This document shows, in pieces, positions 1 through 8,570 of a stretch of DNA of 11,266 bases. Numbering within the stretch: the stretch's first letter is position 1; every line of letters starts with the position of its first letter. The DNA lies in NCBI GenBank assembly GCA_023410885.1, contig JAEYPI010000055.1, positions 1-11,266 on the forward strand. The letters run 5' to 3'. A model generated the notes under the pieces. It was not told the DNA's origin. It ran no database searches and saw only the letters and a program-made list of their open reading frames with translations. The translations under genes were made by a program, and so were the position numbers. The stretch is from Bacillota bacterium (lineage in GTDB: Bacteria > Bacillota > Clostridia > DSM-8532).

Positions 1-1
1 G

Positions 2-1045
2 GTCACCAGAGCTGTAGTCGAGCTTGTAAGGCAGTATAATCCGGACGGAGTGGTATATATTATGGAAGGTTCGGCCTTCCCGACAAAAGAATGCATGCTG
101 CAGCTCAATTACACTCCCGAATACATACTCGGCGTTGACGAGTTTATCGCAATCGAAGAGGATAGCGGTGAGTGGAGGGATTACAGCTCGCCGGGAATCG
201 TCAAGGTTCCGGTATCAGGCGGCCTTCTTGTCGATGAAGTCTATATGAATAAAAAGTATAAAGAGGCCGATGTCGTTATAAGTGTTCCCGTATTGAAGAC
301 CCATTGGACAGAAGTCGTATCCGGAAGCGTCAAAAACGTGGGTATCGGTGCCACTCCGGCAACCATATACGGCGGGACGCAGTACATGAGCGTGAATAGA
401 ACAGGAAGCCTCGATCATGATAAAACCCAACTTGACAAATGGATTCATGATTTCTTCGTTGCAAGACCCGTGGATTTCGCCATCATAGACGGGCTTCAGG
501 GCATTCAGAATGGTCCAACGCCTTGCTTTGACCAAACCGGTTCATCAGATATCAAGATGGATCAGATGAACACCCGTGTCATTGTGGCAAGCCGCGACAG
601 CGTTGCTGCTGATACGATTGAATCCCTCATTATGGAATGGGATCCGGCTGCGGTTGGTTATCTGGGTTACATAGAAAACAGCGGGCTCGGTAACTGCGAC
701 GTTTCTAACATCCGCGTGCTTGGAAAACAAGTGGACGAAGTAAGAAAAGATTTTAAAGGAACTGCTCCTGAAGGTAAATTCACCGATTTAGAAGCTCCTG
801 AAGTTACCATTAACAAGACTGAGATGACCGCCGATGGCCTGAGTGTTCAGATGACCGTTCCTGCAGATATTGCCAAGGTTGAGGTATACATGAAAGGTCA
901 ATATGTCATGACCGATATCCCGAAAGATCCGGGTAATTATACCCTCCTCATCAAGGGCATAAAGGAATCCGGTCTGACCAACGATATTGTTATTAAGGTT
1001 TATGACAGATACTTGAACCGGGCTGTGAAGCAGATTGGCTTATGA
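2..1045 (+). CDS. DUF362 domain protein, 5'-truncated by window edge
   Basis: The frame is open to the left edge, so only the last 347 residues are visible; the GTG and ATG codons at 50 and 62 are internal. The fragment shows the DUF362 pattern: a 'ADVVISVPVLKTH' strand (about residues 89-101), 'SVKNVGIG' just after it, and a 'DGLQGIQNGPTP' acidic/glycine turn (about 163-174), followed by 'ASRDSVAADTIES'. The family is often linked to Fe-S proteins, but this part has no ferredoxin-like cysteine cluster, and its biochemical role is not established. After DUF362 there is a roughly 80-residue beta-rich tail (about 266-347) with alternating hydrophobic strands, which may be an Ig-like extracellular domain. 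The sortase gene follows on the same strand after 81 bases with no obvious terminator between them, so co-transcription is possible. The family call is firm; the function is unknown. Confidence 0.85.
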   Translation, partial: VTRAVVELVRQYNPDGVVYIMEGSAFPTKECMLQLNYTPEYILGVDEFIAIEEDSGEWRDYSSPGIVKVPVSGGLLVDEVYMNKKYKEADVVISVPVLKTHWTEVVSGSVKNVGIGATPATIYGGTQYMSVNRTGSLDHDKTQLDKWIHDFFVARPVDFAIIDGLQGIQNGPTPCFDQTGSSDIKMDQMNTRVIVASRDSVAADTIESLIMEWDPAAVGYLGYIENSGLGNCDVSNIRVLGKQVDEVRKDFKGTAPEGKFTDLEAPEVTINKTEMTADGLSVQMTVPADIAKVEVYMKGQYVMTDIPKDPGNYTLLIKGIKESGLTNDIVIKVYDRYLNRAVKQIGL

Positions 1046-1064
1046 ACCCCGTATGTCCGTAGTG

Positions 1065-1112
1065 TATAATGGAATTGTTAAAGATTATGCCTTGGCCTGA
1101 TTTATTGAGGAG
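1065..1112 (+). promoter_or_regulatory. Possible -10 box and ribosome binding site before sortase gene
   Basis: A perfect TATAAT lies at 1065-1070, but the -35 position 17 bases upstream (1042-1047) does not resemble TTGACA. GAGGAG at 1107-1112 sits 14 bases before the ATG at 1127, longer than usual. An in-frame TAA at 1115-1117 rules out an earlier start. An internal promoter here is possible but weakly supported; read-through from the DUF362 gene is the alternative. Confidence 0.3.
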
Positions 1113-1126
1113 ATTAAGTTGAGTTT

Positions 1127-2680
1127 ATGAAGCGTTTAGCGCCTGGTAGTGAAATGCCTGAACAGCCAAAAGAAAAAAGCGCAAAAAAGCAAATTTATTT
1201 AAGGGATTTGCCTCGGACATTGCTTTTGCTTGTTTTCGTCAGTATCTTTTTGTTTTCACTATTTAAGATAGTAACCAAGCTTTATGCCTATCATAAAGAG
1301 AACATGGCATATGAAAGTCTTCGGGCAACTGTTCAATCTCCTTATGATGTACCGAATTTTCCAAATCCCGCCCGGGAAGAGCCAGAGCCTACACAAGCAC
1401 AGGGCGCAACAGAGAGCATGACGCCCCTTTCACCGCTTCCATATACCATTTTCAAGGGCGATCCCAGCGAATTGAACCCGGAGGGCATTTTCAAGGTTTA
1501 TTCCGCCTTAAAGGCGCAAAATGCCGATTTGGTGGGTTGGATCAGTATGCCTGGTTTTAGCAAGGTGATCGAGTACCCTGTTATGCAGAGCAGTGATAAT
1601 GAATTTTATTTAACCCATGACTTTTATAAAAACAAGTCTTATTCCGGATCAATCTTCATGGATGCAGTCAATATGAATACAGAACCCGACAAAAATATTA
1701 TCCTCTATGGTCATGCCATGAAAGATATGTCCATGTTCGGTAATCTCAAGGATTATCCCGATGACAAAGAAAAATACGGTAAGATTACTACGATTTACTT
1801 GGATTTTCTAAGCATGCATCTTGAATATCAGGTTTTTTCGGCTTATTTATCGGAATCAAGCTTTGATTACCGAAGAACAACCTTTGCTGACGATGCTGAT
1901 TACTTAAGCTTTCTGAAAACAATCAAGGGAAAATCCTTTCATGACTTCGGCTTTTCCCTGACGCCCCAAGATAAAATTATTACATTGTCAACATGTAATG
2001 AGAGCTATGGAAAAGACGGGCGGACGGTCATTCACGCGAAACTCGTCAAGCAGATGGTTTATGACGGCAGCGGCATCGAAGGTGATTATGCAAAAGCGGA
2101 TGGGCAAAGCGGAAAAAAAATTATATCCTCCAATGTTTACCTTGGTTCGCTGCTACTGCAGTATCAAGTTACGGAAGCCGATGATAGTCAAAACAATGTG
2201 GATACTCAAGCATTGACCCAACCCACACCGGGAAAGTCTCCTGATGAAGAAAAGCCTCCGGCTCCTGAAACATCGCAGGATGCGAGTACTTCACCCGCGC
2301 CTGATGCGGGCAAGGCAGACGTTAGCCCTGTAGATTTATGGCAGGATGCCGTTTTGGATCCTCCTTTTACGACTACTGGCAAGATATTTTCAACAAAAGT
2401 ACCGACTGAGGCTAATATCGCCAAACTAGCGGTTACAGCAGATGATCCAAAGGCTCGTCTTAGCTATACTTTAAACGATAAAACTGCCGATCCGGAAAGA
2501 CTTGAATTGGTTGAGGGAGAGAATGTCATTATTGTGCGAGTGGTCTCGGTTGACGGTCTTTACGCCAGAACCTATACCATCCACGTTTTAAGGGAACCTT
2601 CTCCCACAACGCCAACACCTCAACCCGATCAAACGCCTTCTACCTCAACAGCTACGCCAGCGCCAGTCCCACCGCTGTAG
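1127..2680 (+). CDS. srtB: Class B sortase with C-terminal cadherin-like domain
   Basis: This is a membrane-anchored cysteine transpeptidase that would cut a sorting signal and join the substrate to cell wall or to another protein. A short basic N-terminus leads to one membrane helix (about residues 29-52). The sortase domain spans about 115-315 and reads like class B: 'NADLVGWISMPG', 'IEYPVMQS', 'NEFYLTHDF', 'GSIFMD'. The catalytic triad is visible as His196 (YGH), Cys290 (LSTC) and Arg299 (GRT). At 517 residues it is about twice the usual SrtB length. The extra part is a Pro/Thr/Ser-rich linker (about 350-410), a cadherin-like beta-sandwich (about 412-489, ending 'DGLYARTYTIHVLRE') and a Pro/Thr-rich tail. 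No protein in the window has an obvious sorting signal, so the substrate is unknown. The start at 1127 is the only reasonable one after an in-frame stop; Met10 is an alternative. Confidence 0.9.
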   Translation: MKRLAPGSEMPEQPKEKSAKKQIYLRDLPRTLLLLVFVSIFLFSLFKIVTKLYAYHKENMAYESLRATVQSPYDVPNFPNPAREEPEPTQAQGATESMTPLSPLPYTIFKGDPSELNPEGIFKVYSALKAQNADLVGWISMPGFSKVIEYPVMQSSDNEFYLTHDFYKNKSYSGSIFMDAVNMNTEPDKNIILYGHAMKDMSMFGNLKDYPDDKEKYGKITTIYLDFLSMHLEYQVFSAYLSESSFDYRRTTFADDADYLSFLKTIKGKSFHDFGFSLTPQDKIITLSTCNESYGKDGRTVIHAKLVKQMVYDGSGIEGDYAKADGQSGKKIISSNVYLGSLLLQYQVTEADDSQNNVDTQALTQPTPGKSPDEEKPPAPETSQDASTSPAPDAGKADVSPVDLWQDAVLDPPFTTTGKIFSTKVPTEANIAKLAVTADDPKARLSYTLNDKTADPERLELVEGENVIIVRVVSVDGLYARTYTIHVLREPSPTTPTPQPDQTPSTSTATPAPVPPL

Positions 2681-2723
2681 TCCTCCTGCGTCTATAATTT
2701 TTAAAATTCATGCTATTGCTTCA

Positions 2724-2861
2724 TTGATTATACCGATAATCTTTGGCTACTTATTCGTACAAATGATGCAAGAGAAGATCTACCTAATTTCACAGAAAAA
2801 GATAAAAGCTCCGAAAAAGATAAAATTTAAATTTGGGTGGCATAAAATGCTTACAGAATAA
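2724..2861 (+). other. Short open frame, possible small membrane peptide or gene relic
   Basis: Between the sortase stop and the terminator, one frame stays open from at least 2682 to a TAA at 2859-2861. From a TTG at 2724 it would give 45 residues: a hydrophobic stretch ('LIIPIIFGYLFVQMM') followed by a Lys-rich tail. No ribosome binding site precedes the TTG, and the last codons form the left arm of the terminator. It may be chance, or the remains of a small membrane protein. I do not recognise it. Confidence 0.15.
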
Positions 2862-2881
2862 AAGTTCTGTAAGTTTTTTTA
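2850..2881 (+). terminator. Intrinsic terminator after sortase gene
   Basis: A perfect 9-base-pair stem, CTTACAGAA (2850-2858) with TTCTGTAAG (2865-2873), has a 6-base loop and is followed by seven T residues (2874-2880). It faces plus-strand transcription coming from the sortase gene. In the other direction the U-tract is weak, so it serves the convergent AraC gene less well. Confidence 0.85.
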
Positions 2882-2889
2882 TTCATTAA

Positions 2890-3774
2890 TCATATTTTAA
2901 TAGGCATAAAAATCTCTGCTTCACAATAACTCTCAGAGCATACCTTTGCGTCAATTCGCTCAAAGTGATAGTCCCCGGTTAAGGCATAGCTTGTTTTAGG
3001 TGCCCATTCAAAATCGATGTAGTTATATACTTCCATCAAAGTCCTGATGTTTATTTCCATAAAGCTGTGAAACCCAATATACTTGAAAACGGCATAGGTG
3101 TTCATTGGCATACTTAGACACAGAAAAGGTTCGGATAAATTCTGGAATGATGAGACCTCCACACTGGGTATGTAGAAATTACTGTATTCCGGCCTCGCAG
3201 AGTATTTAACCAGGCCGATATAACATTCATCGACTTTGTCCTTAATTTGCGGCATGAATTGCTGATAAAACTCAAGGGCTATTTTATTCGCTGTAAGGTC
3301 TTTTACATTCTCCTCATGAATGATCTCGCTTTTTATTCCCGTGACGAAAAACTCGGGCTTCATGCAGAAATACGGCTCCAATAGTATACCCTGACTTAGA
3401 TTATGGACAAAGCTTATATCATATTTTGGTACGACAGGTATTTCCTTGGGCTTTCTGCGGTAGGCCGAAGGGGTTATGTTAAACAAGCCTTTGAAGGCTC
3501 TGATGTATGTCTGTTCATACTCAAAAGCGTATTCAGTTGCGATATCAATTATTTTTAGCCTGGAGTTGAGAAGATCGTAAAGGCTTTCAGTTAGCTTGCG
3601 GGCTCTTGCATAATCCATCGGCGTCTGCCCGATAAGGGCCTTAAAAAGTCTCAGCATATGAAATTTTGACACATTAACATCGTCAGACAGACTATCAAGA
3701 GTTATCGGCTCGCGTAACTTCTTTTCAATACAGGTCACTGCCTTTCCTATAAGCTCTGAATTCGCTCTGTACAT
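2890..3774 (-). CDS. AraC-family regulator with GyrI-like effector domain
   Basis: This is a cytoplasmic transcription factor of 294 residues. The DNA-binding part comes first (about residues 8-107): one helix-turn-helix around 25-45 ('LDSLSDDVNVSKFHMLRLFK') and a second around 75-100, ending in the family signature 'FKGLFNITPSAYRR'. Residues from about 116 to 294 match the layout of the GyrI-like / AraC effector-binding fold (Rob- and BmrR-like small-molecule sensors), with the typical 'YAVFKYIGFHSFMEI' strand-helix. Start choice: on the minus strand AAGGAAGG lies 6 bases before the ATG at 3774. The gene is divergent from the esterase lipoprotein gene, and the 104-base spacer holds two palindromes, so control of that gene and of itself is likely but inferred. 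The ligand cannot be read from the sequence. Confidence 0.9.
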   Translation of the reverse strand: MYRANSELIGKAVTCIEKKLREPITLDSLSDDVNVSKFHMLRLFKALIGQTPMDYARARKLTESLYDLLNSRLKIIDIATEYAFEYEQTYIRAFKGLFNITPSAYRRKPKEIPVVPKYDISFVHNLSQGILLEPYFCMKPEFFVTGIKSEIIHEENVKDLTANKIALEFYQQFMPQIKDKVDECYIGLVKYSARPEYSNFYIPSVEVSSFQNLSEPFLCLSMPMNTYAVFKYIGFHSFMEINIRTLMEVYNYIDFEWAPKTSYALTGDYHFERIDAKVCSESYCEAEIFMPIKI

Positions 3775-3878
3775 CTGTATCCTTCCTTATCGGGCTGATG
3801 ATATCAGCAATTTTTGTTAATAAATGTGTATTAAGCTCTATTATAATATTTTTGAGTTTAACGTTAAAGGAGAAATTT
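3775..3878. promoter_or_regulatory. Divergent control region between AraC gene and esterase gene
   Basis: Two perfect inverted repeats are present: GCTGAT-GAT-ATCAGC at 3794-3808, about 20 bases before the AraC start, and TTTAACGTTAAA at 3857-3868, which overlaps the esterase ribosome binding site. A TATAAT at 3842-3847 could be the esterase -10 box, but no good -35 lies 16-18 bases upstream, as expected for a promoter needing an activator. On the minus strand TTAACG, 16 bases and TATAAT could drive the AraC gene; this -35 lies inside the second palindrome. The operator roles are inference. AraC proteins often bind direct repeats, so the palindromes may serve another factor. Confidence 0.5.
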
Positions 3879-5018
3879 ATGAAAAAAATATACATACTGA
3901 TAATAGCACTAGTGCTGGCACTTTGCGGATGTACTTCGGCTAACAACGATGCAATTTCGGAACAGACAACATCTGCAGTTGAATCGACGGCTACTCCGCA
4001 AGAAAGTACGCCTGCCCCCTCAGTTGAACCGGTTGACGCTTCAAAAGTAAGCAGTCCAACTCCGGAAGCACCGAAGAATCTTGATAGTAAGCAGTGGGAA
4101 CAGTTCTTTCATCAAATCGAGATAGACTCGCCGTCTGCAAAAAACAATATGCTGAATGATACCAGAAAAACATTGGTGTTTGTTACACTACCCCCATCAT
4201 ACTTTGATGAAACAGAAAAAAGATATCCCGTGGTCTATTATCTGCATGGCTTTCAAGATACTCCGGGAGGTTTCTCAAGGCAGGGCCGCAACAACCTCCG
4301 CAAATCCATGATGAATGAGGGGGCCAAGGAATATCTGTTTGTCGAGGTTTCAGGCTATAACAAATATGGTGGGTCCTTTTATGTCAACTCACCTGTCACA
4401 GGCAATTGGGAAGATTATTTTATCAGCGAAGTTATTCCAAAGATCGATGCAGATTACAGGACAATTGCCGATGGAGCTTCTAGAGGTATCTGCGGATTCT
4501 CGATGGGCGGCTTCGGGTGCCTGAATCTTGCTTTTAAGTACACCGATGTATTCAGTGCTGCTTATTCAATGTCACCCGGCGTTTTGACCCCTGAACTTGA
4601 TACCGGTCTTAAGGATGCCATGAGAACCTGGGCTGGTGACAGTTCCTTTAAAAGTTCGTACGGTCAGGCGTTTGCATATGACCTGTCGTTGGGTGACCCA
4701 TATTTTAAAGAGCCAAAATTCGATGGAAGCGACGAGGATAATAAGATCATTAATGCATGGAATAGCGGTTTCGGTGATTGGGACAAAAAGATAGATGCAT
4801 ATTTGGCTCTTGATAGACCGTTGAAAGCCATAACCATAGGATATAGTCCTGAGGACTACTACACATGGATACCCAAAGGCACCGTGTATCTTTCAGAGCG
4901 CTTAACCCAAAAGAGAATAGAAAACACTCTGTATACGTATAGCGGCGGTCACACTCAATCAAGTGATTTCATGAGTTCCGCATGTACCGAATTCTTTAAT
5001 AAGTATCTTGGCTATTAG
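3879..5018 (+). CDS. Secreted lipoprotein esterase (putative esterase family)
   Basis: This is predicted to be an alpha/beta-hydrolase anchored to the outer face of the membrane. The start is ATG 3879, because AAAGGAG (3866-3872) is 6 bases upstream and this start gives a clean signal peptide; upstream in-frame codons to 3798 would spoil it. The protein has 379 residues: lipoprotein signal with lipobox LCGC and acylated Cys18, a Ser/Thr/Pro-rich linker (about 20-68), then the hydrolase domain. Visible elements are the oxyanion segment 'YYLHGF' (about 120-125), the nucleophile elbow G-F-S-M-G with Ser208, and a C-terminal 'SGGHTQ' with likely catalytic His358. The acid residue is not assigned; Asp326 is a candidate. 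The pattern resembles esterase D and the feruloyl/acetyl-xylan esterases of XynZ type, so a carbohydrate ester is a plausible substrate, but this is inference. Confidence 0.88.
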   Translation: MKKIYILIIALVLALCGCTSANNDAISEQTTSAVESTATPQESTPAPSVEPVDASKVSSPTPEAPKNLDSKQWEQFFHQIEIDSPSAKNNMLNDTRKTLVFVTLPPSYFDETEKRYPVVYYLHGFQDTPGGFSRQGRNNLRKSMMNEGAKEYLFVEVSGYNKYGGSFYVNSPVTGNWEDYFISEVIPKIDADYRTIADGASRGICGFSMGGFGCLNLAFKYTDVFSAAYSMSPGVLTPELDTGLKDAMRTWAGDSSFKSSYGQAFAYDLSLGDPYFKEPKFDGSDEDNKIINAWNSGFGDWDKKIDAYLALDRPLKAITIGYSPEDYYTWIPKGTVYLSERLTQKRIENTLYTYSGGHTQSSDFMSSACTEFFNKYLGY

Positions 5019-5061
5019 CATAGATAATAAGAACCCGAAATGGTTTACTATTTCCCTCTCT

Positions 5062-5095
5062 AAAAAGTTTCATGGAAATCATGAAGCTTTTTTTT
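5062..5095 (+). terminator. Intrinsic terminator after esterase gene
   Basis: AAAAAGTTTCATG (5062-5074) pairs with CATGAAGCTTTTT (5080-5092) around the loop GAAAT, with one G-U pair. The 3' arm runs into eight T residues (5088-5095). It lies 44 bases after the esterase stop. Confidence 0.85.
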
Positions 5096-5132
5096 CATCC
5101 TTGATCACATTTTCTTTTGAATTTATCAAAAT

Positions 5133-5175
5133 GAAAACCTCCCATCTGATTACTAACGTTTCAAATGGGAGGTCT
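5133..5175 (-). terminator. Terminator of the WG-repeat gene
   Basis: ACCTCCCAT (5137-5145) and ATGGGAGGT (5165-5173) form a perfect 9-base-pair stem with a 19-base loop. Read on the minus strand the stem is followed by TTTTCATTTTG, a usable U-rich tract. It lies 74 bases past the stop of the minus-strand gene. With the esterase terminator next to it, this makes a convergent terminator pair. Confidence 0.65.
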
Positions 5176-5246
5176 GTTGGCACACGGTTTATGCTCCGCC
5201 GCTTATCTCAGTATCTATTTGTCTATACCTCAAACGGCAATTTCCA

Positions 5247-8200
5247 CTAATCTGCCTTGAGAAAGGTTATCTTTCCGTGTTCGGGTGCCGAGCCTGTGTA
5301 AGACCATACAGTAACTTTTGTGCCATTGTCGTACTTTGCGCCTGAAGCGTTGACCAGCAGCTTTTGATTCCCATAGTCACGAATGGTGCAAAAGCTCGTG
5401 TACTTATTGATACGCCACTGGTGGGGGATATTATTTATAGATTGAAGTTGATCACCATTTTTGCTGGACGGCTGGATAATGTACGTACCATCATACATGA
5501 TGCTGTACATAGGACCACGTTCATCACTTACACTAATCAGCTTTACATTAAATGGCTTATCAGGTTTTTTATCAGAAAGCTCTAGATAGAAGCACCCGCT
5601 AGCAGATACAGGATAAATGTACTTGCCCTTTATCTGCATATAGTAGTCGCCACTTTCTAGTAAACTGCCATCATCCGCTATAACGCTGACGTTAAAATAG
5701 TTGAGCATTTTACCATCATAGTAGCAGTCAACTTTTTTTTGACCTGCCTGCGTGAACTTGTAGCCATCATAAATCTTTGTGGTATTTACTTTTAACTCAA
5801 TTTTACTTGTAATATCAGTTGCTTTGCCATAAATATCTACATAGGCCACCTTAAAACCAGCGATTTCAAAGGGCTCTCCCGCTTTGTAAAGCAGTTTTGT
5901 GGGAGTGGTTTGGAATTGAATAAAAGGTTCCTTGTAAATTGGCTTTTCTTGATATGGATTTCCGCTGGCTTCCAGGTAAGCCTTTTGGTGAGCATTATAC
6001 TTACTTTGCTCGTAAGCGGTTAGGGCGTAGCTCTCGTTCGTGGAAATGGTAGCTGTACCGGTAGCGCCATCCCAACCAACGCCAATATTAAAAATTTGCA
6101 TGACATCGCGAAGCTTAAAGTAGTTATTTCCTCCAATGCTGTAAGCGGTTAAGGAAACTTCACCGCCGTCAACATAAATTTTGGAGTTGGTGCGAGTAGC
6201 TGATTTAGCTTTACCGTCACCTTTTGCCATTTCACCTCCGGCGATTGTATAAGCTTTGTTTGACACAAGGTTAATGGCATTTTTTGCGCTATCCCAAATA
6301 ACCTCAAAGTTTTTTTCTGTATTGTTTACCATGGCAGCAAGGTCACGAAGCTTAATGTAATTGTTACTACCTATTGCATAGGCATCAACCGCCACATCCT
6401 TACCGTTTACCGTCAGCTTGGTAGAAGAGGGGGTCGCTGTTACCTTTTCTGGTACATAGGTTTTGTAACCAAATGTACTTTTTAAGTAATTGGCGGAACT
6501 CCTATAGACCTTTCCGTCTTTAACATAAATAGTAAAGCTATCTATATCCTCAAGGTTTGTTGATAAACCCAGATAATCAGGGAAAATAAGTCTGCCGCGA
6601 TTATCACAGTAACCGTCATTGAGATGGTAAAGACCATCTATTGCTTCATAGAAGTTTTCGGTGGTTGAAAATACCTCTTTGCCATTTTTGTCTATTAAAT
6701 AGGTTTTGTTATCTTTTTTTGCATAGTAAACACCCATTTCAAAATATGTATGAACAACCTGACCCATATTTTTGAATGAGCCAATTGAATCATAAGCAAC
6801 CGGTACTATGAATTTTCCGGTTTTAATATCTGCAATTCCTACTTTATCGCTGTCGTTTTCCACCAATACAACGGGTGTGCCTTCGGAAGGAGACGAAAAA
6901 ATTGAATAAGAACATGGAACAACCAGCTTGCCATCTGTATTCACAAGACCCTTTTTCCCATTTTGTTCTACAACGGCGTAACCATTTTGGTCGAGTGTCC
7001 AGGAGCCATAATCTACATCATCAAACTGGAAGGGGAGTATCGTCTTTCCGCTAAAATCTATGAGACCCCATTTAGTGCGATCTTTATTTTGAATCCAAGC
7101 ATAACCGGTTGTACTAAAATCACTATATTCATATCCTGGCCAATAACCCTCTTTAACACTCCAATTAAACTTTTGTGTTACGTTAAAGTAAGAGCCATCA
7201 GGCTTTACATAGTAATATTCGACTGGCTGATAGGATTCCTTTGTGTTGTAAGCACCGGAATATTTAAAAGCATTTACATAACCGTTTGTAAAGGAAATAC
7301 CTGAGCCATCATAGACCAGTTTTTTATATGATGTTGTATATAATCTGCTCCCGCCGGAGTAAACATTTTCTTTTTCGTTATAAAAAAGTTCTCCACCTTC
7401 GAAAGGGATAAGGACTTTACCATTAAAGTCAATGACACCATATCCGGTACCATAGAGCTTATCCGGTCTATAATCTTTTTCTGTGAGAATGGTCTTGGTC
7501 TTAGTGTTAATTTGAAACTTTGCGTGATTGATGAAGAAAGATACTTCGCCGGGGGATGCGTTAATACCTGTTGTATAGGTAGGCTTAATTAAAACGCCGG
7601 AAGGTCCTGCAAGTCCGGTGGCATATGTATTAAAAGTTAGTATCTGTTTCCAGTCTTTATCATCTATCTTGGTAAATGTACGGTTTTTAATTGTTATTGG
7701 CTCCTGAAAGCTTAAATATGGACCTTTTTGAGGATAGTTATCATATGTGTTGCCATATGAATAGATAAAATATGTTTTTCCTAAAACATCTTTACCGTTT
7801 TTGTCTATTATAGTTGCCCGGTATGAGTCCCAAGTGACGTTCTTTTCCTGCGCTGTAAATACCAAAGCATGGCCTTCTATAAAGTCATTAACCGCAAGGT
7901 AATCTCCTGCTGCCTTTTTCTTGCTGCTATAAGTACCCCCGATTTTAGTATTCTGCTCTTTTGTTATGTATTTGTTAGGCTTTACAACCTCTTTATTTTG
8001 CTCCAAACTCCAGTAACCAAGGTACCAGGAATCGGTGCCTGGTACTTTATTAAGAACGCGGCACATTCCTTCAGAGGGCAAGGCTACAAAGTCGTACTGA
8101 CAAGGAATAACCTCTTCTCCTCTTGTGTTGATTAGGCCCATTTTACCATCGCGCTTGGCTTGGGTATATCCGCCGATAAAATAGGTTGGTAAAATTGTAA

Positions 8201-8522
8201 CCCCATAATAGCCTAAGTCATCATAAAATACATAAAGCTTGATCTCATCATAGATAGGCTGAGCTACAAAATTGCCATATTTGTTTACTAACCCAAATTT
8301 TTCATTGAGTATACCATTGTTGCTCTTAAAGCCCACCTGAATTTTTCGCAGGCCGTTTTCGTCAAACATGGTATCAAATGCAGTTTGATACTCGGCTTCA
8401 GTTCCAAGATACACAGGCTCGTTTTCGGATGTATTTTGTGTGCCCGTTGCAAATGACGCAGTAGGCAGCATGCCTATGAGCATAATTGCTGCTAATAAAA
8501 GTGAGATAACTCTTTTTCTCAT
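5247..8522 (-). CDS. Secreted WG-repeat protein with stalk, Ig-like and ricin-type domains
   Basis: This is a 1091-residue exported protein of unknown function, probably binding glycans or the cell surface. Start: ATG at 8522, 8 bases after AGGAGG; an in-frame TTG one codon upstream is only 5 bases from it. Order: signal peptide (about 1-27, cut near ASFA-TG); WG repeats over about 70-655, seen as 'GKMGLINTRGEEVIP', 'YGVIDFNGKVLIPF', 'WGLIDFSGKTILPF' and 'KGLVNTDGKLVVP', roughly eight or nine units, several degenerate; two copper-amine-oxidase-N-like units (about 700-830) sharing 'NNYxKLRD'; an Ig-like domain (about 870-948); a beta-trefoil resembling ricin B (about 955-1091, with 'QKLLVNASGAKYDNGTKVTVW'). 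There is no LPxTG or membrane tail, so retention would be non-covalent. It is monocistronic by context, with its own promoter and terminator. Confidence 0.85.
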   Translation of the reverse strand: MRKRVISLLLAAIMLIGMLPTASFATGTQNTSENEPVYLGTEAEYQTAFDTMFDENGLRKIQVGFKSNNGILNEKFGLVNKYGNFVAQPIYDEIKLYVFYDDLGYYGVTILPTYFIGGYTQAKRDGKMGLINTRGEEVIPCQYDFVALPSEGMCRVLNKVPGTDSWYLGYWSLEQNKEVVKPNKYITKEQNTKIGGTYSSKKKAAGDYLAVNDFIEGHALVFTAQEKNVTWDSYRATIIDKNGKDVLGKTYFIYSYGNTYDNYPQKGPYLSFQEPITIKNRTFTKIDDKDWKQILTFNTYATGLAGPSGVLIKPTYTTGINASPGEVSFFINHAKFQINTKTKTILTEKDYRPDKLYGTGYGVIDFNGKVLIPFEGGELFYNEKENVYSGGSRLYTTSYKKLVYDGSGISFTNGYVNAFKYSGAYNTKESYQPVEYYYVKPDGSYFNVTQKFNWSVKEGYWPGYEYSDFSTTGYAWIQNKDRTKWGLIDFSGKTILPFQFDDVDYGSWTLDQNGYAVVEQNGKKGLVNTDGKLVVPCSYSIFSSPSEGTPVVLVENDSDKVGIADIKTGKFIVPVAYDSIGSFKNMGQVVHTYFEMGVYYAKKDNKTYLIDKNGKEVFSTTENFYEAIDGLYHLNDGYCDNRGRLIFPDYLGLSTNLEDIDSFTIYVKDGKVYRSSANYLKSTFGYKTYVPEKVTATPSSTKLTVNGKDVAVDAYAIGSNNYIKLRDLAAMVNNTEKNFEVIWDSAKNAINLVSNKAYTIAGGEMAKGDGKAKSATRTNSKIYVDGGEVSLTAYSIGGNNYFKLRDVMQIFNIGVGWDGATGTATISTNESYALTAYEQSKYNAHQKAYLEASGNPYQEKPIYKEPFIQFQTTPTKLLYKAGEPFEIAGFKVAYVDIYGKATDITSKIELKVNTTKIYDGYKFTQAGQKKVDCYYDGKMLNYFNVSVIADDGSLLESGDYYMQIKGKYIYPVSASGCFYLELSDKKPDKPFNVKLISVSDERGPMYSIMYDGTYIIQPSSKNGDQLQSINNIPHQWRINKYTSFCTIRDYGNQKLLVNASGAKYDNGTKVTVWSYTGSAPEHGKITFLKAD

Positions 8523-8570
8523 CAAGTGCTCCTCCTGATTAATAATGCAAGGTAAAATTTTCTCATTAAG

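Noticed and set aside
3725..3946. Minus-strand 73-codon open frame across the AraC/esterase spacer
   Set aside because: It crosses both promoters and both ribosome sites and has no recognisable protein pattern; it is a chance frame.
6963..8135. Plus-strand open frames inside the WG-repeat gene
   Set aside because: They are antisense shadows of an unambiguous long coding sequence with a signal peptide and clear repeats.
8523..8525. TTG start for the WG-repeat protein
   Set aside because: It is only 5 bases from AGGAGG, while the adjacent ATG at 8522 has the better 8-base spacing and the better start codon.
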